DNA of 64,000 nucleotides, taken from Bog-159 sp049520215. Its GTDB lineage: Bacteria; Acidobacteriota; Terriglobia; Bryobacterales; Bryobacteraceae. This document shows, piece by piece, positions 27,051-36,154 of the stretch (positions are counted from its first letter, which is position 1; every line of letters starts with the position of its first letter). The notes beneath the pieces were generated by a model. The model was not told the origin of the DNA and made no database searches. It saw nothing but the letters and a program-made list of their open reading frames with translations. The translations under genes were made by a program, and so were the position numbers. The stretch covers positions 5,718 through 69,717 of the forward strand of contig JBEKPZ010000009.1 of assembly GCA_049520215.1 (NCBI GenBank). Direction: 5' to 3'.

Positions 27051-27121
27051 GAGCCGCGACCGTAGCGAGCCGCGACCATACCGAGCCGCGACCGTACCGA
27101 GCCGCGACCGTGAGGGAGCGG
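27051..27121 (+). repeat. Tandem array of the GNRA-like hairpin repeat
   Basis: Four units starting GAGCCGCGACC at 27051, 27067, 27083 and 27099, with a 16-base period. Only the last unit (27099-27121) carries the full hairpin arm, forming CCGC-GA-CC, loop GTGA, GG-GA-GCGG. It lies in the promoter region of the CoA-binding protein gene. Confidence 0.8.
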
Positions 27122-27133
27122 CCTCTCGCGCCC

Positions 27134-28738
27134 CTACCCGCCAATCTGCCGGAACAACCAGAACAAAAAACCGGACAGCAGGATCGATGCGGGCAGCGTC
27201 AGCACCCAAGCCATCCCCAGGTTGCGCACCGTCCCCCATTGCAGGCCCGAGTGGTTGGCCGCCATGGTCCCCGCCACGCCCGAAGAAAGCACGTGCGTCG
27301 TGCTCACCGGCATGCCGAACCAATCCGCCGCGCCGATCGTAGCCATCGCCGTGATCTCCGCCGCCGCGCCCTGCGCATAAGTCAGGTGATCCTTCCCGAT
27401 CTTCGATCCCACCGTAACCACGATGCGTTTCCAGCCCACCATGGTGCCCAGCCCCAATGCCATAGCCACTGCCACCTTCACCCACAGGGGAATGAACTTG
27501 GTGGCGTTGTCGATGTGCTTCTTGTAATTCGCGAGCACGGCCACTTCAGCCGTGGTGAACGCCGGCTTTCCCGACCTCTGCATCAGACGCAACGACTCGC
27601 TCACCACGTACATGTCGTTGCGGAAGTTCGGCGTGCGCCCGGCCGGCACGTGCTTGAGTTCCTTGTACAGGGACATCTGGTTGCCGATATCGTTGACCAT
27701 GGTGCGCAACGCCAGCATCGTGTTGGCATTGAATTCCCGCGTGCGGATGTAAGCGGTCGCGTCGTCCCGCGCGTCGCCGATCACCGCGTTGGGTGAAACG
27801 TAGCGCGACAGAACGTCGGCCGCCTGAGTGGATACCATGACGAATTCCTGCGACTCCCGCGCCGTCACGGCGTGATTCAAAGCGTAGGCCGTGGGCACCG
27901 TGCCGATGAGAATCAGCATGATCAACCCCATGCCCTTCTGCCCGTCGTTGGAGCCGTGCGCGAAGCTCACGCCCGTGCAGGTCAGCACCAGCAGCGCGCG
28001 GATCCACAGCGGCGGCGGCGCGTCCCCTTCGGGAGCGGTGTATAGCCGTTTGTCCGGAACCAGGAATTTGGTAACCAGCAGCAGCAGCCCGGCGCACACA
28101 AACCCCACGATCGGCGAAACCAGCAGCGTCTTGCCGATATTCGCCGCCTGCCCCCAATCCACGCCGCTGGTGCCCGTCTTCACAGCCATAAGTTGGTTGG
28201 CGATGCCCACTCCGATGATCGAGCCGATCAGCGTGTGCGAGCTGGAATTGGGCAGTCCGAAGTACCACGTGCCCAAATTCCAGATGATGGCCGCCACCAG
28301 CAGCGCGAATACCATCGCAAACCCCGCGCCGCTGCCTACTTGCAGAATCAACTCCACGGGCAACAGCGAGATGATCCCAAAGGCCACCAGGCCGCTCGAC
28401 AACACCACTCCCAGGAAATTAAAGAACCCCGACCAGACCACGGCTATGTGCGGCTCCAGCGAGTGTGTATAGATCACCGTGGCTACGGCGTTGGCCGTGT
28501 CGTGGAAGCCGTTCACAAACTCGAATCCCAGCGCCGTCAGCAGCGCCACGCCCAAAAGCAAATACGCAAATGTGCTGGCCGTGCGCACACCCGAAATATC
28601 CGAAAGCAGGTTGATCGCGGCGTACCCGACGCCCGATACCAGGATCACGCCAAAAACCAGCATTCCTGCCTTGCTGGGAGACTTCTCAAGCTTCGCATGT
28701 ACGGTCGCGCTCGCGGTTGCGGTTGCAGCAGTCGCCAT
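27134..28738 (-). CDS. PiT-family inorganic phosphate transporter
   Basis: From ATG 28738, with a GGAGG ribosome-binding site, the product is 534 residues with about eleven hydrophobic segments. PiT signatures are duplicated: GFHDTANAVAT in the first half and GSNDGQKGMG in the second, plus FGLPNSSSHTLIGSIIG and GMPVSTTHVLSSGVAG. It should move phosphate with H+ or Na+ across the inner membrane. A GTG at 28750 is a possible alternative start. A soluble stretch of about 140 residues between the two halves (around VSTQAADVLSRYVSPNAVIGD) is typical of larger PiT proteins. Confidence 0.93.
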   Translation of the reverse strand: MATAATATASATVHAKLEKSPSKAGMLVFGVILVSGVGYAAINLLSDISGVRTASTFAYLLLGVALLTALGFEFVNGFHDTANAVATVIYTHSLEPHIAVVWSGFFNFLGVVLSSGLVAFGIISLLPVELILQVGSGAGFAMVFALLVAAIIWNLGTWYFGLPNSSSHTLIGSIIGVGIANQLMAVKTGTSGVDWGQAANIGKTLLVSPIVGFVCAGLLLLVTKFLVPDKRLYTAPEGDAPPPLWIRALLVLTCTGVSFAHGSNDGQKGMGLIMLILIGTVPTAYALNHAVTARESQEFVMVSTQAADVLSRYVSPNAVIGDARDDATAYIRTREFNANTMLALRTMVNDIGNQMSLYKELKHVPAGRTPNFRNDMYVVSESLRLMQRSGKPAFTTAEVAVLANYKKHIDNATKFIPLWVKVAVAMALGLGTMVGWKRIVVTVGSKIGKDHLTYAQGAAAEITAMATIGAADWFGMPVSTTHVLSSGVAGTMAANHSGLQWGTVRNLGMAWVLTLPASILLSGFLFWLFRQIGG

Positions 28739-28839
28739 AGTGCCCTCCACACTCTAAGACTGGTTGAACTTCGCAGCATACTACATCGCGCCGCAGCTCA
28801 AATTACAGGAGGGTTACACTTGCGTTAAGGGATGCATCC

Positions 28840-28862
28840 GAGCCGCGACCGTAAGGGATCGG
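28840..28862 (+). repeat. GNRA-like hairpin repeat, single copy
   Basis: GAGCCGCGACC-GTAA-GGGATCGG, one mismatch from a full stem (last arm TCGG instead of GCGG). It sits just upstream of the PiT promoter and next to a modular hairpin repeat. Confidence 0.7.
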
Positions 28863-28866
28863 AGCA

Positions 28867-28931
28867 GTGGGGCGGGCGCCCCCGCCCGCGGACCGGCGCC
28901 CTCGCCGGTTCACCGGCCGTAGGCCGGCAGG
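28867..28931 (+). repeat. Modular hairpin repeat, copy 6 (three hairpins)
   Basis: It begins GTGGGGCGGGCG. Hairpins: GCGGGC/GCCCGC (28872-28889), ACCGGCG/CGCCGGT (28892-28909), CCGGCC-GTA-GGCCGG (28913-28927). It lies between the divergently placed PiT gene and the rhomboid 3' end. Confidence 0.75.
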
Positions 28932-28956
28932 GGTCCGCGTCTTCAACGGAGCGGTT

Positions 28957-29697
28957 TCAGTTCACCCATGGACCGCGGTCGGAGGGGTGCTTCCGCATGT
29001 ACACCTGGAACTTCTTCTTGGCGCGCTGCATCTTGTAGTTGCGGTACCACCGGCGCACCTCGTACGTATCCACCTTCGGAAAACGCACTTTCAGGTAAAG
29101 CAGGCCGAAAATCATCCCGCCCAGGTGCGCGACCTCGCTGACGGCGCCGTTGACGTTAAGCGATCCCAGCAGCGCCATCGCGCCATAAATCATCACGAAA
29201 TACTTCGCCTGGATGGGAAACACGAAAAAGAAAAGGATTATCGTTTCTGGATAAAGCACACCGAAAGCCAGCAGCACTCCAAAGATGGCCCCGGATGCGC
29301 CGATCGTTCCCCTCGGGTCGCCCAACAACATTTTTACGGTGACGTCGCAAACCCCCGCGCCGATCCCGCACAGAAAATAGTACTTCAGAAACTTCCGCGT
29401 TCCCCAGTCTCTTTCCAGCGTGGCGCCGAACATCCACAGCGTGAGCATGTTGAAGAGCAGGTGCAGGATACTGCCATGCAGGAACAGGTAGGTCGCCAGT
29501 TCCCAGATGGCGAAATGGTAAACCACCGCCCGGGGGACCAAAGCGAACGGACTGAAAATGTCCCCGAAGCCGGCCTGTTGTGCCAGGTAGCCCAGCACGA
29601 AGACCGCGGTATTGCTAATGAGCAGCCATTTCACGCCATTCGGGAAATTACCCGATGAAAAAATGGCGTTTAATCTGTACCGGGTGCTGTGCTGCAT
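28957..29697 (-). CDS. Rhomboid family intramembrane serine protease
   Basis: 246 residues with six hydrophobic segments. The catalytic dyad is visible: S135 in TIGASGAIFG and H191 in VAHLGGMIFG. The HGSILHLLFNMLTLWMFG loop (about 74-91) carries the conserved H and N of the oxyanion region. It cleaves transmembrane substrates in the inner membrane; the substrate is unknown. The basic cytoplasmic tail (VRRWYRNYKMQRAKKKFQVYMRK) is long and highly charged. Confidence 0.93.
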   Translation of the reverse strand: MQHSTRYRLNAIFSSGNFPNGVKWLLISNTAVFVLGYLAQQAGFGDIFSPFALVPRAVVYHFAIWELATYLFLHGSILHLLFNMLTLWMFGATLERDWGTRKFLKYYFLCGIGAGVCDVTVKMLLGDPRGTIGASGAIFGVLLAFGVLYPETIILFFFVFPIQAKYFVMIYGAMALLGSLNVNGAVSEVAHLGGMIFGLLYLKVRFPKVDTYEVRRWYRNYKMQRAKKKFQVYMRKHPSDRGPWVN

Positions 29698-29733
29698 CGA
29701 GGCCCTAAACGGTTAGGATACCATTCTCCTCTT

Positions 29734-29776
29734 GTGGGGCAGGTTGCCAACCTGCAGGCCGATTGTCAATCGGCCT
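29734..29776 (+). repeat. Modular hairpin repeat, copy 7
   Basis: It starts GTGGGGCAGG. Hairpin 1 is GCAGGTTGCCAACCTGC; hairpin 2 has arms AGGCCGATT and AATCGGCCT around GTC. Nearly identical to the copy at 31387. It lies between two reverse-strand genes. Confidence 0.8.
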
Positions 29777-29781
29777 TGCAG

Positions 29782-30069
29782 TCACGATCGCGCCTTCTCC
29801 TCCGCTCGCCCATACCGGTTCAAAAGGTACGAGCCGGTCTGCAGCAATCCGGCGAAAGCGAACCACACCTGCCAGTGCGAGAACAAGCCCTTGCGGATGG
29901 CGAAATCGCTGGCCCAGTGCGGGTCTTCCGCCAGCCGCCAGATACCCAGTGCCGCCGCCATCACCGCCCCGGGCGTCAGCAACGACGCAAACGCCATCGC
30001 CACCCGCCGGTTCTTGCGCCGCTTGCGCTCCACTTTCGAACCTTTCCCAAAGCGGATGCGGACCACCAT
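29782..30069 (-). CDS. Small membrane protein, unknown
   Basis: About 95 residues from ATG 30069 (99 from 30081). A very basic N-terminus (RIRFGKGSKVERKRRKNRR) precedes two hydrophobic segments (MAFASLLTPGAVMAAALGIWRL; WQVWFAFAGLLQTGSYLLNRYG). The positive-inside rule puts both ends in the cytoplasm. No family recognised. It is divergent from the oxidoreductase gene at 30130. Confidence 0.55.
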   Translation of the reverse strand: MVVRIRFGKGSKVERKRRKNRRVAMAFASLLTPGAVMAAALGIWRLAEDPHWASDFAIRKGLFSHWQVWFAFAGLLQTGSYLLNRYGRAEEKARS

Positions 30070-30129
30070 CTTGCTTACCACTCTATCAGCAATTGAGTTA
30101 AATTAGTCGCTTCGGAAAGAAGGCAAATC

Positions 30130-31281
30130 ATGATTCACAGACTGAAGGCTGCTGTTTTCGGCACGGGCTTCGTGGGGCGCGTGCACCTGGAAGGGATTCG
30201 CCGCTTGGGCTTCGTCCAGGTCTACGCCATCGGCGAGAGCCAGAAGGAGAAGGCCCGCCGCCTGGGCGAAGAGTTCCACGTCGATAAGACCGCCAGCGAC
30301 TACCACCTGATTCTGGACGATCCCGAAGTGGATGTGGTCCACGTGTGCACGCCGAACGCGCTGCACTTCCCCATGGTGACCGACGCGCTCAACGCGGGCA
30401 AGCACGTAATCTGCGAGAAACCCTTGTCCACTTCCGTCGAGAACGCGCGCAAGCTGGCCGCTCTCGCCAAGGAAAAGAACCTGCGCAACTGCACGTTCCA
30501 CAACCTGCGCTTCTACCCCATCGTGCAGCAGATGCGCCGTATGCGCGAAGCCGGCGAGCTAGGCGAGATCCTGGTGGTACAGGGCGGCTATTCGCAGGAT
30601 TGGCTGCTCTACGATACCGATTGGAACTGGCGCATCGACTCCACATCCAACGGCCCGTCGCGCTGCATGGCCGATATCGGCTCGCACTGGTGCGATATGG
30701 CCGAACACGTCACCGGCCAGCGCATCACGTCGGTGTGCGCCGACCTGCAGACGTTCCATAAGACCCGCAAGCGGCCCAAGAAATCCATCGAGACCTTCGC
30801 CGGCAAAACCCTGAACCCGGAAGACTATGACGAAGTGCCCATCGACACCGAGGATTTCGGCGCGGTGCTCTTCCGCATGGGCGACCGCACCCGTGGCGCA
30901 TTCACCGCCAGTCAGGTCAACGCGGGTCGCAAGAACGGTCTGAGCCTGGAAGTCTACGGCAGCAAGGCGTCGGTGGCCTGGAACCAGGAGCGGCCCGACG
31001 AACTGTGGATCGGACACCGCAATACGCCCAACGAGATCATCATCAAGGACCCGTCGCTATTGCTACCCGCCGCGCGCCCCTACGCCGATCTGCCGGGCGG
31101 CCACAGCGAGGGTTACGACGACACCTTCAAGCAGTTGTTTCGCCGCTTCTATCGCTCCGTGGAAGAACCTTCCGCGCCCATCGAGTATCCGCAATTCGTG
31201 GACGGCCTGCGCCAATTGCAGATCCTCGACGCCGAACTCGCCTCCACCGCCGCGCGCGCCTGGATGGACGTGTCCAGCTAG
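30130..31281 (+). CDS. Gfo/Idh/MocA family NAD(P)-dependent oxidoreductase (first copy)
   Basis: 383 residues, no signal peptide. The Rossmann motif AVFGTGFVGRVHLEGIRR is at the N-terminus, the CEKPL signature (VICEKPLSTSVENARKL) near 95-110, and a C-terminal GFO_IDH_MocA beta-sheet domain with DIGSHWCDMAEHV. The family oxidises or epimerises sugars and inositols; this one resembles sugar dehydrogenases acting in the cytoplasm. The ATG at 30130 follows a weak GAAGG ribosome-binding site. It is followed by hairpin repeats, and its substrate is unknown. Confidence 0.88.
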   Translation: MIHRLKAAVFGTGFVGRVHLEGIRRLGFVQVYAIGESQKEKARRLGEEFHVDKTASDYHLILDDPEVDVVHVCTPNALHFPMVTDALNAGKHVICEKPLSTSVENARKLAALAKEKNLRNCTFHNLRFYPIVQQMRRMREAGELGEILVVQGGYSQDWLLYDTDWNWRIDSTSNGPSRCMADIGSHWCDMAEHVTGQRITSVCADLQTFHKTRKRPKKSIETFAGKTLNPEDYDEVPIDTEDFGAVLFRMGDRTRGAFTASQVNAGRKNGLSLEVYGSKASVAWNQERPDELWIGHRNTPNEIIIKDPSLLLPAARPYADLPGGHSEGYDDTFKQLFRRFYRSVEEPSAPIEYPQFVDGLRQLQILDAELASTAARAWMDVSS

Positions 31282-31308
31282 TATTTCTTGTACTGCTATC
31301 CATCAGTT

Positions 31309-31354
31309 GTGGGGCGGGCGTCTACGCCTGCAGCGGGTCTCCAGACCCGCTGCG
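31309..31354 (+). repeat. Modular hairpin repeat, copy 8
   Basis: It starts GTGGGGCGGGCG and contains GCGGGTCTCCAGACCCGC; very similar to the copies at 1681 and 8927. It lies between convergent genes. Confidence 0.8.
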
Positions 31355-31386
31355 TCGATTTTCGGCCCGCGTTTCGTTGCCGCTAT

Positions 31387-31430
31387 GTGGGGCAGGTTGC
31401 CAACCTGCAGGCCGATTGTTAATCGGCCTT
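31387..31430 (+). repeat. Modular hairpin repeat, copy 9, overlapping a gene end
   Basis: It starts GTGGGGCAGG, with hairpin GCAGGTTGCCAACCTGC and then arms AGGCCGATT / AATCGGCCT around GTT (31409-31429). The second arm encodes the last codons and the stop of the M14 peptidase gene on the reverse strand. Confidence 0.8.
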
Positions 31431-34418
31431 CCGTCTGTTACCCGCATCCAAATGCCGGTAATTCATAATCGCGTTGAACAGCAAAAAATAGCTCCCCGAC
31501 GTCTCGTTGCGCCACATCGGATTGTTGGAGAACAGCACGATGTGTCCCTGCCCATGCGGAACATCCACCACCGCTGGCTTTTCCGCCAACTCCGAGCCTC
31601 CGTCCAGCAGGCCGCTCACCAGCAGATTCCCGACCTCCGCAAAGCGCACGATCACGCGCGGCAACTCGTTGGCCGGAGGAATCCGCCAGCCCGCATACGC
31701 CCGCGCTTCTTCCGGGACGTACAGTTCCTTTTCGCGCGGTGTGCGCTTCGGCTGCTTCTCGGGCGCAGCGTAGGGCCGGCCCTGGATCACATCCGGATCG
31801 GTCGCCGATCCCCTCCCACTCGACCGGCTCGCGCTATCTTCTCCGCCGCCGCCGAAGCCCAGGCTCACATTCAAAATGGGGTTCTCGCTGTAGTACAGGT
31901 ACAGCTTTTCTCCGTATCCATATGCGATAGGGCTCTTGGCGTCCTCCACGCCCGCCAGCAGCACGTCCCCCGGGCACACCAGCTTCTGCGACGGCCGCAG
32001 CGAAACCGCGCGCGTCATCCCGCCCTCCACCGGCAGCGCCGCCGATTCGCCGACGGCTACCAGCAGGCCGCCCTCCCGCACAAAGCGTTCCAGGCTCGCC
32101 AAGCCGGAATATCCCAGACCGCCGCGAATGTCCTCGCTCGAATCCAGGCCCGAAGCGCCAAAACTGGGCGTCTCGGGCGTGCTCTTCCAGGGCATCGCAT
32201 GGCCGCCCTGCATCGGAAGCCCCTGCACGGCCGACGCCAGATCGCGCACGAATGGCGGCACGATGACGACGTCAAATTGCTCCCGCAGATTCCCGGTTTC
32301 ACGCACCTTGGTGTCGGCCAGGTAAGTGTAAGGAATCTTGAGCTGGTCCAGGGTGATGCGAAACCACCCGTCCTGCTGCGTGGACGTCCAGTCGTGTAGC
32401 AACGCCACCCGCGGCGCTTCCAGCGCGTGCCGCGCTACGCTCAACTTGGCGTCCGTGGCGAACACGCTGATCCCCAGATCGCGCGCCGTGCCTTCGATCT
32501 GCCCGCGGTCCGCATTGGCGATCACGAAAGTGCCGCGATTGAATTTCCGGCCCTCGGCCTCGAACGGTTCTTCGGCGGCCTCCATGGCCACGTTCGCCAG
32601 CCGGAACCGGAAGGTGGCCAGCGCGCTATCCGCATTGTTGTTGACCAGGTACGTGGTGTGCCCGGCCCCCTGCATGCCGCCCGCCGCGCGGATCTCACCC
32701 GTGAGCTTGGCCATCGGTATGTCGAGCACGGATGTGTCCGTCACCCGCACGGTCTTCACGTTCGCCAGCGCGCCCAGAGTCCAGCCCGTGTCGTCATAAG
32801 GCCGCGGATCTTTGGTGCTGAAGTACTGTGTGTCGAGCAGCGTGTCGGCCAGTCGGCTGTAAGGCTGATCCATGCGGATGACGTAGCTGCCCGCCGGAAA
32901 CTTCACCGTCGTCGTGGTCGACGCGTCCTTCGGCTTGTCCGCCGCCGGCTTCTCATCCGCCGCCTTCTTCTCTTCCGCCGCCTTCGCAGGACCGCCGATA
33001 GCCGCGCTTTCCACGTTCGGCACCGCCGCCGAGAAAGCCTTGTCCGCCCGCGAAATCTCGATCCCCTGCGATCGCAGCACATTCAGCAATACCGCCTGGT
33101 CGCCCGCCCGCGCATCGTCCCCGGGCAGCACCCACGCCGCCGGACCTTCCGTGCGCGCTTTGTCCACCGCGCGCCGGCTCTTCAAATAGAAGTTCTGCAG
33201 GTACTCCTGCCCGTGTGACGCCACGTTGTAAAGGCCCAGCAGCAGCCCGCTCTGCTGCAGGTTGATGTTGTCGCGCGCCGACCACTTCACCTTGGCCAAA
33301 GGCGGGTTCGGCCGAAACCATTCCCTGCTCGTCGAATTCGCTGGCAGCGTGCGCACCTGCGTGTCCGCGCCGCGGTTGCCGAAGGTCTCATAGAACCGGC
33401 CGATCGCGTTGTGGCCGGTCGCCGCCCAGATCAGGTAATTCGGCGCCCATCCGTCGTAGAAGCCGTGCGTCCAGACCCCCACCACGCCGCGCCGCGTCAG
33501 CTCCTCCACTTCGTAATACGCCAGGCGCTGCCATTCGCTGCTGACGATCGGGTCGAGCCACGCATTGTAAGGCCCCGTGCCGGTGGAGATGTAAAGGTAG
33601 GGGATGGACTCATGCAGGTCGTGCATCACCGTCGCGTGCCAATCCAGATACGTCTTGGTGACGTTCTTCGAAAGCGCCAACGAAAGCGTAATGCCATCGC
33701 GATTGTTGTCGTGCGAGACATAGTGTCCCCACCACACCAGCGGGTATGGCATCGCATCGGGATGATGCTTGCCGTACATGTAGACGTCCACGAAGCGGTC
33801 GCGCCCATCCGTCTCGATGACCGGCGTCAGCAGTACAATCGAATTCTTGCGCACGGTCTGGATCAGCGGCGTCTCTTCCACCGCCAGCCGGTAGGCCAGT
33901 TCCATCAGCATTTCGGGCGAACCGGATTCGGGCGAGTGAATGCTGCCATCGGCCCAATAAATGGGTTTTCCTTGCTGGATCAGCGCTTGCGCCTCGGTCT
34001 CGCTCAGGCCGCGCGGGTCAGCCAGGCGCGCCGTGATCTGCCGGTATTGGTCGAGGTTCTGAATGGTGGCCTCATCCGCGATCGCCACCAGAATCATTTC
34101 TCGCCCTTCCTCGCTCGTGCCCATGGAAAACACCCGCACGCGCGGGCTGCGGCTGGCCAGCAGGCGCATGTAGCCGTTGATCTGCTCCACGTGGTCCAGC
34201 ACGTCCGGCGCGCCGATAATGTGCCCCAGGTATGTGTCCGGCGCGGGCACGCAGGAGTTCCACGGCAGGTGATCGACCAGTTCAGTGGAGAAGTAAGCCT
34301 CGGTCGTGGCTTTGCGGATGGCGGCGGTGTACGCGCTGTCGTCCTTCATCTCGCACGCGTAGGCGGAAGACGCCGCCAACGCCATAGCGGCAGCCGCCAG
34401 TACAACTCGCTCAGTCAT
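31419..34418 (-). CDS. Secreted M14-type (zinc carboxypeptidase-like) metallopeptidase
   Basis: 999 residues with a signal peptide (1-22, ending SSAYAC). The M14-like catalytic domain fills about 40-390, with the HxxE zinc motif H161-S-P-E164. Further motifs are NNRDG (238-242) and DLHES (H269), matching the large acidobacterial/bacteroidetes M14 peptidases. The remaining 600 residues include a Lys/Ala/Glu-rich linker (about 490-510) and a second alpha/beta region resembling a class I glutamine-amidotransferase-like fold (PRVALLHDW, VIVPPFVRD, LLVAVGESAALPVEGG). It is expected to be periplasmic or secreted and to trim peptides. The ATG follows an ATATAGGTAG sequence shared with the PadR promoter. 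The gene end runs into a hairpin repeat. Confidence 0.82.
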   Translation of the reverse strand: MTERVVLAAAAMALAASSAYACEMKDDSAYTAAIRKATTEAYFSTELVDHLPWNSCVPAPDTYLGHIIGAPDVLDHVEQINGYMRLLASRSPRVRVFSMGTSEEGREMILVAIADEATIQNLDQYRQITARLADPRGLSETEAQALIQQGKPIYWADGSIHSPESGSPEMLMELAYRLAVEETPLIQTVRKNSIVLLTPVIETDGRDRFVDVYMYGKHHPDAMPYPLVWWGHYVSHDNNRDGITLSLALSKNVTKTYLDWHATVMHDLHESIPYLYISTGTGPYNAWLDPIVSSEWQRLAYYEVEELTRRGVVGVWTHGFYDGWAPNYLIWAATGHNAIGRFYETFGNRGADTQVRTLPANSTSREWFRPNPPLAKVKWSARDNINLQQSGLLLGLYNVASHGQEYLQNFYLKSRRAVDKARTEGPAAWVLPGDDARAGDQAVLLNVLRSQGIEISRADKAFSAAVPNVESAAIGGPAKAAEEKKAADEKPAADKPKDASTTTTVKFPAGSYVIRMDQPYSRLADTLLDTQYFSTKDPRPYDDTGWTLGALANVKTVRVTDTSVLDIPMAKLTGEIRAAGGMQGAGHTTYLVNNNADSALATFRFRLANVAMEAAEEPFEAEGRKFNRGTFVIANADRGQIEGTARDLGISVFATDAKLSVARHALEAPRVALLHDWTSTQQDGWFRITLDQLKIPYTYLADTKVRETGNLREQFDVVIVPPFVRDLASAVQGLPMQGGHAMPWKSTPETPSFGASGLDSSEDIRGGLGYSGLASLERFVREGGLLVAVGESAALPVEGGMTRAVSLRPSQKLVCPGDVLLAGVEDAKSPIAYGYGEKLYLYYSENPILNVSLGFGGGGEDSASRSSGRGSATDPDVIQGRPYAAPEKQPKRTPREKELYVPEEARAYAGWRIPPANELPRVIVRFAEVGNLLVSGLLDGGSELAEKPAVVDVPHGQGHIVLFSNNPMWRNETSGSYFLLFNAIMNYRHLDAGNRRKAD

Positions 34419-34445
34419 ATCTTGCTACCTATATCACAATCACCA

Positions 34446-34551
34446 GTGGGCCAGGCCCTCGTGGGGCAGGCTCTCAGCCTGCGGCGGCCTCTCAGGCCGC
34501 CTCCTTTGGTGCGGCGATGCTGCTCTGTGGGCGGGCTCTCTTCCCGCAACA
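34446..34551 (+). repeat. Modular hairpin repeat, copy 10
   Basis: A short degenerate start is followed by GTGGGGCAGG at 34461 and hairpins GCAGGCTCTCAGCCTGC and GGCGGCCTCTCAGGCCGCC. Then come TCCTTTGGTGCGGCGATG and a third, weaker GCGGG...CCCGC. Confidence 0.8.
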
Positions 34552-35272
34552 GATGCGCGTTCTTGGCGGGATCTCGGTGACACCCCTCCGCCAATAAATA
34601 TCTCCCTATCCATCAATCGCTTGCCGCCCTTGCCCCGCCTTCTGCGCGCACTCTCGTGCTTCGCTGGAAATAGGGAGCCTGCTTCCATGTTGCCCGATCC
34701 CCACCCAACCCGCCCCAACCACGCATTCCGGCGCTGGGTTCACCGCCGCCGCCTCCGTTCAACCGGACGGCGTCCACCGCGCCACGTCGGCAATTGCCTT
34801 GGCTCGTCCACTCTTTCTTGCGAGCCGCTCACCCGTGCCCACCCGCCTGCAACGAATTACCTACTCCTGCAGGAGGAGCCGGAATCTCCAACGCGCACGC
34901 ATCTTCTTGGTCCCGGATGCAACAGCATCCTCCCCAAAATCTCGCACTCTTTCGCCGGCCATGCCCATTTTCACCCCCTCACGGGGGGCCGAGCGCCCCT
35001 CACACCTCATTTTCGCTCGTCTGGACCGGCCCGCCAAGATCGGGCGCAACCGGCCCTGCCTCTGCGCCAGCGGCCCGAAACCCAAGCCTTGCCGTATGCC
35101 AACTCACTGATTTCAAAAGCCAAATGGTTCGCTTGTCCAGAATCGCAGGACTTCGAAACGCTGCGCCCAATGCACAATCCCGCAAAAAAGCACAACCACC
35201 AGTCACCAGCCGCCAACCACCAGCCACGCCGCGCGACGCGCGGCTAGCGCGCCCCGGCGTTAAGCTAATGTC
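34552..35272 (+). pseudogene. Gene-poor stretch with a SEC-C-like C-terminal remnant
   Basis: About 720 bases without a credible intact gene. An ORF from TTG 34799 to 35110 (103 codons) ends KIGRNRPCLCASGPKPKPC, close to the SEC-C zinc motif (usual form GRNDPCPCGSGKKYKKCC) but with altered spacing residues and no recognisable upstream domain. The rest of the ORF is Arg/Ser/Pro-rich, like random high-GC translation. It could be a decayed SEC-C protein gene or an intact small protein of unknown family. Confidence 0.35.
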
Positions 35273-36154
35273 TTGGAAACCCTCTTCTCCCCAGCGCAGT
35301 CCAGCCGCTGGTCCCGCGCCATGGATGCCTGGCGCCCCACCCTGCGCTACTGCATGCAGACCGAGGTGCACGTCTACGCCTTGGCCGTCGCCGCCAGCCT
35401 CCTGCTCTCGTTCTATCCCTTTCTCAATGTCATGCTCTCCTTCTGCCGCGGCGTGCTTCGCTGGCCAGCCGCTGTGGACGCCATCTACCTCGCCATGAAC
35501 GACGTGCTCCCCGGCGACCTGGGCGCATTCCTCCAGCGCAATCTGCCCTTGCGCGGCCCGTTTCAGCCCGTCGCCATGTTGCTGCTCCTGGTAACCGCCA
35601 ACGGCGTCTTCGAACCCCTGGAAGTCGCCCTCAACCGTGCCTGGGGCGTCACCCGCAACCGCTCCTACCTCCGCAACCAGCTGGTCAGCCTCGGCATGAT
35701 CTTTCTGTGCGGCGGTCTGGCGCTGCTCTCGCTGGTCCTCACCGGCATGAACGCCCAATGGGTGCGCGGCGTGACCGGCTCCCACGCCCACTTGGAATTG
35801 TGGGTGAAGCTCCTGATCTTCAAGGTGGCCGCCATCCCCATCGGCATCGTGGTATTGTTCCTGATCTACTGGATCTTGCCGAACCGCCGCATCCCGGCCG
35901 CCCGCGTGGCCCCCGTGGCGATTCTGGCGGGGCTGGTGCTGGAGGCCCTGAAGTACGTGTTCCTGCTGATCTGGCCGCTCCTGCACGTCAAGCTGGAGCG
36001 CGAGTACGGCGTCTTTCGCAACTCCGCCACCATCCTGATCTGGGGTTTCGCTTCCGCCATGATCGTCCTGGCCGCCGCGCAATGGGCCGCCCGTAGGGAG
36101 AGTCAAAATGAGCACCGATTGGAAGAAGGATTGGAAAAAGATAGCGCGCGCTAA
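35273..36154 (+). CDS. YihY/BrkB family inner-membrane protein
   Basis: 293 residues from TTG 35273, or 277 from ATG 35321, the more conventional start. There are about six hydrophobic segments (ALAVAASLLLSFYPFLNVML; PVAMLLLLVTANGVFEPLEVALNRAWGV; LVSLGMIFLCGGLALLSLVLTGM; and others). The FEPLEVALNRAWGV segment is the family hallmark of YihY (BrkB, formerly misnamed RNase BN). The function is uncertain. The last 47 bases overlap the GatC-like gene. The upstream ATG at 35268 is in a different frame and is not used. Confidence 0.8.
   Translation: METLFSPAQSSRWSRAMDAWRPTLRYCMQTEVHVYALAVAASLLLSFYPFLNVMLSFCRGVLRWPAAVDAIYLAMNDVLPGDLGAFLQRNLPLRGPFQPVAMLLLLVTANGVFEPLEVALNRAWGVTRNRSYLRNQLVSLGMIFLCGGLALLSLVLTGMNAQWVRGVTGSHAHLELWVKLLIFKVAAIPIGIVVLFLIYWILPNRRIPAARVAPVAILAGLVLEALKYVFLLIWPLLHVKLEREYGVFRNSATILIWGFASAMIVLAAAQWAARRESQNEHRLEEGLEKDSAR

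Noticed and set aside
27051..27121. Possible small CRISPR array
   Set aside because: The 16-base period leaves no spacers, and no cas genes are present; it is a tandem hairpin repeat.
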